From the NCBI GenBank assembly GCA_036675955.1, contig JAKFDW010000332.1, positions 1-10,839 on the forward strand: DNA of 10,839 nt. Reading direction: 5' to 3'. The stretch's first letter is position 1; every line of letters starts with the position of its first letter. This stretch comes from Pollutimonas sp036675955. GTDB taxonomy: Bacteria; Pseudomonadota; Gammaproteobacteria; Burkholderiales; Burkholderiaceae_B. Positions 1-5,824 of this stretch are shown here, in pieces. A program made the translations under genes and the position numbers. The notes below the pieces were generated by a model, which did no database searches, was not told the DNA's origin, and was given only the letters and a program-made list of their open reading frames with translations.

Positions 1-707
1 AACGAATCGTTGGTGGAGGTGTCGCCGTCGACCGTGATGCGGTTGAAAGAACGGTTGGCGATCTCGCGCGCCATGTCTTTCAGCAGCGCCGGCGCAATGC
101 CGGCATCGGTTGCCAGGTAGCCCAGCATGGTCGCCATGTTCGGACGTATCATGCCGGCGCCCTTGCTGATGCCGGTAATCGTGATGGTCTTGTCGCCCAG
201 GGCGACACGCTGCGATACGATCTTGGGCTGCGTATCGGTGGTCATGATGCTGTGGGCGGCGGCGAACCAGTTATTGGCGTCCAGGCTGGCCACGGCGGCC
301 GGCAGTCCGGCGACCAGGCGGTCCACAGGCAGGGGTTCCAGGATGACGCCGGTGGAGAATGGCAAGACCTGTGCAGGCGCGACATCGAGCAGTCCGGCCA
401 GTGCCTCGCACGTGTCCTTGGACGCCTGCAATCCGCTTTCGCCCGTGCCGGCGTTGGCATTGCCGGTGTTGATGACCAAGGCGCGGATTCCTTGATTCGC
501 GGCCAGATGGGCCTCGCAGACCTGTACGGGCGCGGCGCGGAACCGGTTCTGGGTGAATACGCCGGCCACGCTGCTGCCTTCAGCCAGGCGAAACACTGTC
601 AGGTCGCGGCGATTGGCCTTGCGTATGCCGGCTTCTGCTATGCCTATTTCAACGCCTGCGACAGCAAAGATGCTTGATTCCGGCGGGATGTACAAATTGA
701 CGGCCAT
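1..707 (-). CDS. argJ: ArgJ, bifunctional glutamate N-acetyltransferase / N-acetylglutamate synthase (5' part only, runs off the left edge)
   Basis: ArgJ transfers the acetyl group of N-acetylornithine to glutamate and can also acetylate glutamate from acetyl-CoA, in the cyclic arginine pathway in the cytoplasm. Reading the minus strand from the ATG at 707-705 gives 235 complete codons. Family landmarks appear in order: GNANAGTG (residues 82-89), STGVI (118-122, oxyanion region), MTTDT (155-159), KGAGMIRPNMATML (182-195) and ITVDGDTSTND (224-234). Thr193 in the NMATML motif is the expected autoproteolysis site and nucleophile that separates the alpha and beta chains. The family is usually about 400 residues, so the C-terminal 40% lies outside the window. 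No strong Shine-Dalgarno sequence precedes the ATG; it was chosen because the protein begins as family members do. The gene is co-directional with the MarR gene, 69 bases downstream of it, and has no functional link to the catabolic genes. Confidence 0.96.
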   Translation of the reverse strand, partial: MAVNLYIPPESSIFAVAGVEIGIAEAGIRKANRRDLTVFRLAEGSSVAGVFTQNRFRAAPVQVCEAHLAANQGIRALVINTGNANAGTGESGLQASKDTCEALAGLLDVAPAQVLPFSTGVILEPLPVDRLVAGLPAAVASLDANNWFAAAHSIMTTDTQPKIVSQRVALGDKTITITGISKGAGMIRPNMATMLGYLATDAGIAPALLKDMAREIANRSFNRITVDGDTSTNDS

Positions 708-721
708 GACGGTGACTCAAC

Positions 722-760
722 AAAAAAAAGGGAAAGAATAGGCCAGCTGCGCGCGCGGCC
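722..760 (-). terminator. Possible intrinsic terminator or leader between the MarR gene and argJ
   Basis: On the minus strand a GC-rich, partly self-complementary stretch (760-741, with GGCC at both ends around alternating GC) is followed about 10 bases later by a run of eight T (729-722). This could end MarR transcription, but the stem is short and the T run lies too far from it for a textbook terminator. The same 69-base gap must also supply the argJ start region. No convincing argJ promoter is visible; a TATTCT at 736-731 lacks a well-spaced -35. Confidence 0.22.
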
Positions 761-776
761 GTGACTGCCAATTCTA

Positions 777-1292
777 TCAGGAGCGGCCGGGAAGTTTGGC
801 CTGCGTCATGGTCTTGAGTTCGCCCAGTGCGTCGAAAAGGGCGCTGCGGCTTTTTTCCGACAAGCCGCCGAACATGGCCCGTATCCATTCTTCGTGCAAT
901 CTGGCCATTTTCTTGAATGTGCGCTTGCCCTTGGCCGTAAGCCGGATCAAGGAGCTGCGCCGGTCGGAAGCGACCTTGATGCGTTCGACCAGCCCTTCTT
1001 TTTCGAGTTGGTCGGTGATGCCGGTGATATTGCCGTTGGTGACCATCATGTGCTGCGATAGTTCGCTCATTTTCATGCCGCCGGGGACACGCTGCAATTG
1101 CGCCATCAGGTCGAAGCGCGGGAGCGTGGTTTCGAATTCCGTACGAAGACGGCTGCGGATTTCGCCTTCGATCAGGTTGCAGCAAGTAAGCAGCCGCAGC
1201 CACAGGCGCAGGTCCTGGTGGTCTTCGGGCACGGCGCGGCTTTCAAGGTCGGGAGTGCGTTGTAGTATTGCGGTATAGGACATTTCGCTCAT
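777..1292 (-). CDS. MarR-family transcriptional regulator, probable repressor of the adjacent aryl-CoA catabolic operon
   Basis: This 171-residue protein has the MarR winged helix-turn-helix layout. A long N-terminal dimerisation helix region (about 25-60) leads to the DNA-recognition helices (about 75-98, from MSELSQHMMVTNGNITGITD) and a wing (about 101-119) with the typical DRR (110-112) before SSLIRLT. C-terminal helices follow (120-165). Regulators of this kind commonly bind a phenolic or aryl-CoA ligand and release a palindromic operator. A MarR-like gene was also reported in the A. evansii 2-aminobenzoate cluster. The gene is divergent from the catabolic genes, and a candidate operator half-way into its own upstream region is repeated over the operon promoter. 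The ATG at 1292 is used; a second ATG at 1283 (Met4) is preceded by GAGCG and is a possible alternative. The ligand is inferred, probably 2-aminobenzoyl-CoA or another aryl-CoA. Confidence 0.93.
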   Translation of the reverse strand: MSEMSYTAILQRTPDLESRAVPEDHQDLRLWLRLLTCCNLIEGEIRSRLRTEFETTLPRFDLMAQLQRVPGGMKMSELSQHMMVTNGNITGITDQLEKEGLVERIKVASDRRSSLIRLTAKGKRTFKKMARLHEEWIRAMFGGLSEKSRSALFDALGELKTMTQAKLPGRS

Positions 1293-1319
1293 GTTGTAGA
1301 ACCCGGATTAAGCACCAAG

Positions 1320-1339
1320 ATAGTTTAATCTTCAATTAC
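1320..1339 (+). promoter_or_regulatory. Operator-like site, second copy of the motif at the operon promoter
   Basis: ATAGTTTAATCTTCAATTAC starts 27 bases upstream of the MarR start codon. Over 19 positions it matches 15 bases of the dyad at 2644-2662 (ATAGTTTA, then CTT, AA and TA in register). Its own dyad symmetry is weaker, with 6 of 10 pairs. The position suits autoregulation of the MarR gene. The assignment rests on the repeated motif and on MarR proteins usually binding palindromes of about this size. Confidence 0.45.
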
Positions 1340-1356
1340 ATGGTGATGTTAAATTG
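1333..1356. repeat. Imperfect inverted repeat in the divergent region
   Basis: CAATT-ACAT (1333-1341) and ATGT-TA-AATTG (1346-1356) are complementary arms around a 4-base GGTG loop, with two unpaired bases (1350-1351) in the right arm. It partly overlaps the operator-like site at 1320-1339. It may be a further protein-binding site for the MarR regulator, or chance symmetry in AT-rich DNA. Confidence 0.35.
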
Positions 1357-1369
1357 CTGTGGGGTAGTG

Positions 1370-1411
1370 ATCAAAGCAAGTGTAATAAGCAACTCTGTCG
1401 ACATCTTTGAT
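1370..1411. repeat. Perfect 7-bp inverted repeat with 28-bp spacer
   Basis: ATCAAAG (1370-1376) and CTTTGAT (1405-1411) are exact reverse complements separated by 28 bases, upstream of the metallohydrolase gene. The arms lie about three and a half helical turns apart. They could be two half-sites of a regulator other than the MarR protein, but a repeat of this length can arise by chance. Confidence 0.25.
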
Positions 1412-1458
1412 GTTATGCAGGGAACACGAAAAAAAAATAGCAAATGGAGACAGTATTT

Positions 1459-2544
1459 ATGTTTCAACCATTTTTTGGCCAGAGTTATGCCGATGCCAGG
1501 GCGCGCTTCATTGCAGCGGCAACGCAGCAGCAATGCTCCATGCAGTCATATGTGAATCCGAGGGGCCCGGGGGTGAGCGGCGAAGTCTTGTCGACCGACG
1601 TGGCGTATTTTGGTTCTGACGATGCGCGCGCATTGCTGGTCTTGACTTCCGCCATGCATGGCGAGGAAGGGTATTGCGGTTCCGGTTGCCAGGTGGCCTT
1701 GTTGAACGACCAGCCGCTGCTCGATAGGGCGCGTGCCAACGGGATAGGCATCCTGCTGATCCATGCCGTCAACCCCTATGGCTTTTCGTGGGGACATCGC
1801 ACGAACGAAGACAACGTGGATTTGAACAGGAATTTCTGCGATTTCAGCAAACCGCTGCCCGACAACCCTCATTACCGTACGCTGCATCCTTTGTTGGTTC
1901 CGCAGGCATGGCCGCCGGGACCCGAAAATGCCGCGGCCATCCAGTCATTTATCAGTACAGAAGGAGAGCAGGCCTACCGCGAAGGCATGATGCTGGGCCA
2001 ATTCAGCCACCCTGATGGCTTGTTCTACGGCGGCCAGGGGCCGGCCTGGAGCAACACTACACTGCGTGGCATTTTCCGCCGCTATGGTCGGAACCGCGAC
2101 CGCATGGCCTGGATCGACTATCACACCGGATTAGGTCCCTATGGGCATGCCGAAAAAATCTTCGTGCAGAAGACGGAAGCAGACTATCGTCGGGCGCGTG
2201 GCTGGTGGGGCAACGACGTGGTTTCGGTGGTCGATCCTGAAACCAGCACGGTGGACATAGGCGGGACGGGCACGCGCGCCATGCTGGAAGAGTGTCATCA
2301 GGTTCCAGAGCTCACGTTCCTGGCCCTGGAATTCGGGACCTTGCCCATGAGCGAGGTGTTTCTTGCCTTGCGCAGCGATCGTTGGCAGGCAGGCAGCAGC
2401 ACTGTCAGCGCTACGCAGCGCAGTGCGATAAAGACCGCTCATAAGGCGGCGTTCTATCCTGATAGCGACGACTGGCGCGGGGCTGTCATAGGACAGTCGC
2501 GCACCAGTTTGTTGCAGGCCTTGTACGGTTTGTCCGATCGATAA
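1459..2544 (+). CDS. M14-like zinc metallohydrolase, DUF2817 family
   Basis: This 361-residue cytoplasmic protein has no signal peptide or membrane segment. It carries the M14 carboxypeptidase-type active-site set in the right order. MHGEE (66-70) gives the HxxE zinc ligands His67 and Glu70. DLNRNF (121-126) supplies the Asn-Arg pair that in M14 enzymes holds a substrate carboxylate. DYHTG (220-224) has the third zinc ligand His222, and LALEFGT has Glu291 in the position of the catalytic glutamate. M14 and DUF2817 proteins are expected to hydrolyse amide bonds next to a carboxylate; the substrate here is unknown. The start is ATG 1459, preceded by GGAG (1446-1449) at 9 bases; an in-frame ATG at 1444 has no ribosome-binding site. 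It heads the catabolic genes but is separated from them by 130 bases and their own promoter. A role in releasing an aminobenzoate from an amide conjugate is inference. Confidence 0.86.
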   Translation: MFQPFFGQSYADARARFIAAATQQQCSMQSYVNPRGPGVSGEVLSTDVAYFGSDDARALLVLTSAMHGEEGYCGSGCQVALLNDQPLLDRARANGIGILLIHAVNPYGFSWGHRTNEDNVDLNRNFCDFSKPLPDNPHYRTLHPLLVPQAWPPGPENAAAIQSFISTEGEQAYREGMMLGQFSHPDGLFYGGQGPAWSNTTLRGIFRRYGRNRDRMAWIDYHTGLGPYGHAEKIFVQKTEADYRRARGWWGNDVVSVVDPETSTVDIGGTGTRAMLEECHQVPELTFLALEFGTLPMSEVFLALRSDRWQAGSSTVSATQRSAIKTAHKAAFYPDSDDWRGAVIGQSRTSLLQALYGLSDR

Positions 2545-2619
2545 GCGGGCCTGCGTCAGAGCGGCTGCGGCTGCTTGCAGCGCTATGGAGGTTTCGGGGC
2601 TAGCCGCCGATCAAATTTC

Positions 2620-2648
2620 TTGCCAATGGTTTTCTCAGTCTATATAGT
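2620..2648 (+). promoter_or_regulatory. Sigma70-type promoter of the five-gene catabolic operon
   Basis: TTGCCA (2620-2625) and TATAGT (2643-2648) are separated by exactly 17 bases, matching the consensus at 4 of 6 and 5 of 6 positions. Transcription would start near 2655, about 20 bases before the fusion-protein ATG at 2675, leaving a short leader with the ribosome-binding site. The 2545-2619 stretch upstream holds a small GCTGC-TT-GCAGC hairpin without a T run and no gene. Confidence 0.66.
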
Positions 2649-2663
2649 TTAGGCTTAAAGTAT
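2644..2663. promoter_or_regulatory. Near-palindromic operator overlapping the -10 box and start site
   Basis: ATAGTTTAGGCTTAAAGTAT shows dyad symmetry at 8 of 10 base pairs. It covers most of the -10 box (2643-2648) and the predicted transcription start, so a bound repressor would block RNA polymerase. A related copy lies at 1320-1339. It is the best candidate operator for the divergent MarR protein. Confidence 0.55.
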
Positions 2664-2674
2664 TGGAGCAGCGC

Positions 2675-5014
2675 ATGAAAGTCGTTTGCATTGGTGGAGG
2701 GCCCGCTGGCCTGTATTTTGGTCTGCTCATGAAGCTGACCGATGCCGGCCATGACATAACGGTTGTCGAGCGCAATCGGCCTTACGATACGTTCGGGTGG
2801 GGCGTCGTGTTTTCGGATGCCACGCTGGAGAACCTCAAGGAGGCCGACCCGGTGTCCGCCACGCAGATCAGCGACGCTTTCAACCATTGGGACGACATCG
2901 CCATTCATTACAAGGGCCGCAGCATGCGCAGCAGCGGCCATGGCTTCATCGGCATAGGCCGCAAAAAACTCCTCAATATTCTGCAGGCGCGCTGCGAAGA
3001 AATCGGCGTGAATCTGGTGTTCGAGACCGACGTCGTCGATGATCAGGCGATTGCCGAGAAATATGGCGCCGACCTTGTCATCGCTTCGGACGGCCTCAAC
3101 AGCCGCATTCGCACGCGTTACGCGGCCACCTACAAGCCTGATATCGATACGCGCCAGTGTCGTTTTGTATGGCTGGGCACCCGGCAGACATTCGATGCGT
3201 TTACCTTTGCCTTCGTCCAGACCGAGCACGGCTGGTTCCAGGCCCATGCTTATCAGTACGAGCCTGGGATGTCGACCTTCATTGTCGAGACGCTCGACGA
3301 CACCTGGAAGGCGGCAGGCCTGGATGCAATGGGCCAGGAAGAAGGCATCGCATATTGCGAAAAGCTTTTCGCGCCATGGCTGGGCGGCAACGCCCTGATC
3401 TCCAATGCCGCTCACCTGCGCGGTTCGGCCATCTGGATCCGTTTCCCGCGAGTCATCTGCGATGCATGGGTGCATCAACAGGCATTGCCCGGCGGCCGTA
3501 CGGTTCCCGTCGTGTTGATGGGCGATGCGGCGCATACCGCGCATTTCTCGATCGGCTCGGGTACCAAGCTTGCGCTGGAAGATGCCATTGAGTTGAACCG
3601 TTCGATTCGCGCCTGCAATAATCAGTTGGCGACCGCGTTGGCTCACTATCAGGAGCTGCGTAGCGTCGAAGTGTTGAAGATCCAGAACGCGGCGCGCAAC
3701 TCCACCGAATGGTTCGAGAACGTCTCCCGGTATGCCCGCTTCGAACCGGAGCAGTTCGCCTATTCCTTATTGACGCGGTCGCAGCGTATTTCACACGAAA
3801 ATCTTCGTTTGCGCGACGCGTCCTGGCTGGAAGGCTATGAGCGTTGGATGGCTGGCATGGCTGGCGCGCCGAGCAATGATGAGCATTTTTGTCCCCCGAT
3901 GCTCACGCCGTATACGGCCCGCAGCATACGTTTGAAGAATCGCATTGTGGTTTCGCCCATGGCGATGTATTCCAGTGTGGACGGCATTCCGGGCGACTTC
4001 CATCTTGTGCACCTGGGCGCACGGGCCATGGGCGGGGCCGCGCTGGTGATGGTGGAGATGACCTGCGTTTCACCCGAGGCACGCATTACCCCCGGCTGTC
4101 CGGGACTGTGGAATGACCGGCAGACCGCGGCGTTCAAGCGCATCGTTGATTTCGTCCATGGCAACAGCGATGCCAGGATAGGCATCCAGTTGGGGCATGC
4201 AGGGCGCAAGGGATCGACACGCGTCAGTTGGGAAGGCACGGATATGCCTTTGGCGGAAGGGAACTGGCCTTTGTTGTCGGCATCGGCGCTTCCCTATATC
4301 GACGGTGTATCGCAGGTCCCGCAAGCCATGTCGCGGGCCCAAATGGTATCGGTGCGCGATGAGTTCGTGGCAGCGGCCGTGAGAGCCGCCGAGGCGGGTT
4401 TCGATTGGCTGGAACTGCATTGCGCACACGGCTATCTGCTGTCGAGCTTTATTTCCCCGCTTACCAATCAGCGGAACGATGAATACGGCGGATCACTGGA
4501 AAACCGGCTGCGTTACCCCCTGGAAGTCTTTGCTGCGGTGCGGGCCGTGTGGCCCGAGCATCTTCCCATGTCGGTCCGTATTTCGGCGCACGACTGGGTG
4601 GAAGGAGGGATAACGGCGGACGACGCGGTTGAAATCGCCCGCCGCTTCAAGGCTGCGGGCACGGACATGGTGGATTGCTCGTCAGGACAGGTAAGCAAGG
4701 CGGAGCAGCCGGTTTATGGACGCATGTATCAAACGCCTTTCTCCGATCGTGTCCGAAACGAGGCGCAGGTGCCCACTATTGCAGTGGGCGCGATTTTCGA
4801 AGCCGACCATGTCAACAGCATCATCGCCTCGGGACGAGCCGACCTCTGTGCCTTGGCCCGCCCGCATCTTGCCGACGCCTCATGGACTTTGCGCGAATCG
4901 GCAAGGATAGGAGCAAGCGACGTGGCGTGGCCCAGGCAGTACTTCCCCGCTAAACGGCAATTGGAAACGAATTTTGAACGGGCGGCCGCGTATGCGCAGC
5001 CGTTAGGAAAATGA
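2675..5014 (+). CDS. Fused FAD monooxygenase / old-yellow-enzyme reductase, 2-aminobenzoyl-CoA monooxygenase/reductase type
   Basis: This 779-residue protein fuses two flavoenzymes. Residues 1 to about 395 are a class A FAD monooxygenase like salicylate hydroxylase: GGGPAG (7-12), Glu32 after the second strand, SDG (138-140) and GDAAH (283-287). Residues about 409-779 are an FMN old-yellow-enzyme domain: SPMAMYS (427-433), QLGHAGRKG (505-513), HCAHGYL with His582 and His585, then the SPLTNQRNDEYGGS stretch. The A. evansii enzyme of this architecture (EC 1.14.13.40) hydroxylates 2-aminobenzoyl-CoA and reduces the ring to 2-amino-5-oxocyclohex-1-ene-carbonyl-CoA. Proteins of this shape are also annotated as salicylyl-CoA 5-hydroxylases, so the substrate is not fixed. 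ATG 2675 is chosen because GGAG (2665-2668) lies 6 bases before it; an in-frame TTG at 2663 overlaps that site. Ala430 replaces the cysteine of YqjM-type enzymes. The stop overlaps the next start (ATGA). Confidence 0.9.
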   Translation: MKVVCIGGGPAGLYFGLLMKLTDAGHDITVVERNRPYDTFGWGVVFSDATLENLKEADPVSATQISDAFNHWDDIAIHYKGRSMRSSGHGFIGIGRKKLLNILQARCEEIGVNLVFETDVVDDQAIAEKYGADLVIASDGLNSRIRTRYAATYKPDIDTRQCRFVWLGTRQTFDAFTFAFVQTEHGWFQAHAYQYEPGMSTFIVETLDDTWKAAGLDAMGQEEGIAYCEKLFAPWLGGNALISNAAHLRGSAIWIRFPRVICDAWVHQQALPGGRTVPVVLMGDAAHTAHFSIGSGTKLALEDAIELNRSIRACNNQLATALAHYQELRSVEVLKIQNAARNSTEWFENVSRYARFEPEQFAYSLLTRSQRISHENLRLRDASWLEGYERWMAGMAGAPSNDEHFCPPMLTPYTARSIRLKNRIVVSPMAMYSSVDGIPGDFHLVHLGARAMGGAALVMVEMTCVSPEARITPGCPGLWNDRQTAAFKRIVDFVHGNSDARIGIQLGHAGRKGSTRVSWEGTDMPLAEGNWPLLSASALPYIDGVSQVPQAMSRAQMVSVRDEFVAAAVRAAEAGFDWLELHCAHGYLLSSFISPLTNQRNDEYGGSLENRLRYPLEVFAAVRAVWPEHLPMSVRISAHDWVEGGITADDAVEIARRFKAAGTDMVDCSSGQVSKAEQPVYGRMYQTPFSDRVRNEAQVPTIAVGAIFEADHVNSIIASGRADLCALARPHLADASWTLRESARIGASDVAWPRQYFPAKRQLETNFERAAAYAQPLGK

Positions 5015-5799
5015 ACGACTCCCGGCTTTTGGATGGGCGGCATGCCCTTGTTACCGGCGGTTCGCGCGGAATAGGCTTTGCCATTGCACAACGGCTGCTT
5101 GGCATGGGCGCCCGGGTGACCGTGGTCGGCCGCAACGAGAGTGGGCTGAAAGAGGCGGCACAGCGGCTTTCTGTTCATGGAGAAGCCGCGTGCGCCAGCG
5201 GTGATATTTCCCTGCGCGCCGACGTGGACGACATTTTTCTGAGGGCCAGGGCTGCCTTCGGTCCGATCGATATCCTGGTGAACAATGCCGGCCAGGCATC
5301 AAGCGAGCGTTTCGACAAGGTCGATGAAGCCGCCTGGCAGCAGATGATCGCGGTCAATCTGACCGGCACTTTTTATTGCATGCAGGCGGGCTTGCACGAC
5401 ATGCTCGAACGCCGGTGGGGACGCATCGTCAATGTTGCCAGTACCGCGGGCCTGGTGGGCTACGCCTATGTCGGCGCCTATTGCGCGGCCAAGCACGGCG
5501 TCATGGGCCTGACCCGCTCTTTGGCGCTGGAAGTCGCGAAGAAGGGGATAACGGTCAACGCGGTGTGCCCCGGGTATACCGAAACCGACATTGTCCACGA
5601 AGCCATTGCCAATATTTCCCGCAAGACCGGCATGACGTCCGAGCAGGCCAAGGGCAAGCTGGCCGAGCGCAATCCGCAGGGCTGCCTGGTGCAGCCGGAC
5701 GACGTGGCGCAGGCGGTGGCCTGGCTGTGTTCCCCGGGCGCCTCGGCTGTCAATGGGCAATCGATACCGGTGGACGGCGGCGAAGTGATGACCGGCTAG
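5011..5799 (+). CDS. Short-chain dehydrogenase/reductase, FabG or 3-hydroxyacyl-CoA dehydrogenase-like
   Basis: This 262-residue classical SDR uses NAD(P)H. The cofactor motif TGGSRGIG is at 15-22 and NNAG at 91-94; the catalytic Ser144, Tyr157 and Lys161 lie in the STAG...YCAAK region, followed by NAVCPGYTETDI and a C-terminal SAVNGQSIPVDGG. The SRG within the glycine motif and the VGRN after the second strand suggest NADP(H) preference, which is inference. In the A. evansii pathway, beta-oxidation-type genes accompany the ligase and monooxygenase/reductase; this protein would oxidise or reduce a ring hydroxyl or ketone of the alicyclic CoA thioester. Its ATG overlaps the previous stop by four bases. 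AGGA at 5005-5008 is too close to act as a normal ribosome-binding site, so translational coupling is likely. The exact substrate cannot be read from the sequence. Confidence 0.88.
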   Translation: MNDSRLLDGRHALVTGGSRGIGFAIAQRLLGMGARVTVVGRNESGLKEAAQRLSVHGEAACASGDISLRADVDDIFLRARAAFGPIDILVNNAGQASSERFDKVDEAAWQQMIAVNLTGTFYCMQAGLHDMLERRWGRIVNVASTAGLVGYAYVGAYCAAKHGVMGLTRSLALEVAKKGITVNAVCPGYTETDIVHEAIANISRKTGMTSEQAKGKLAERNPQGCLVQPDDVAQAVAWLCSPGASAVNGQSIPVDGGEVMTG

Positions 5800-5811
5800 G
5801 TCAACCATATT

Positions 5812-5817
5812 GAGGAG
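5812..5817 (+). promoter_or_regulatory. Ribosome-binding site that selects a TTG start
   Basis: GAGGAG ends 7 bases before TTG 5825, the ideal spacing. The in-frame TTG at 5810 overlaps this element, and ATG 5846 lies 28 bases past it with nothing comparable upstream. TTG 5825 is therefore the preferred start of the crotonase gene. Confidence 0.7.
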
Positions 5818-5824
5818 CAAAAAA

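Larger units (their letters stand above)
1293..1458. promoter_or_regulatory. Divergent control region between the MarR gene and the metallohydrolase gene
   Basis: This 166-base gap is clearly more AT-rich than the flanking genes and contains several inverted repeats (listed separately). It must hold the promoters of the minus-strand MarR gene and the plus-strand metallohydrolase gene. No promoter could be assigned with confidence. A TGTAAT at 1381-1386 resembles a -10 box for the plus strand, and TTGAAG/TTAATC, 18 bases apart on the minus strand, is a weak candidate for the MarR gene. A run of nine A (1431-1439 region) lies just before the metallohydrolase ribosome-binding site. No small gene was seen here. 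Confidence 0.55.

Noticed and set aside
649..1203. A 184-codon minus-strand open frame overlapping the MarR gene
   Set aside because: It is in a different frame from the clear winged-helix protein at 777-1292, and its Arg- and His-rich composition is typical of a shadow.
2568..2587. GCTGC-TT-GCAGC hairpin after the metallohydrolase gene as an intrinsic terminator
   Set aside because: The stem is only five pairs with a two-base loop, and no T-rich stretch follows it.
2663..2665. TTG at 2663 as start of the fusion gene
   Set aside because: It overlaps the GGAG ribosome-binding site that serves ATG 2675, and the protein begins normally (MKVVCIGGGPAG) at the ATG.
2600..3646. A 348-codon open frame on the minus strand over the first half of the fusion gene
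   Set aside because: It is antisense to the FAD domain, whose motifs are intact, and its own translation shows no family feature.
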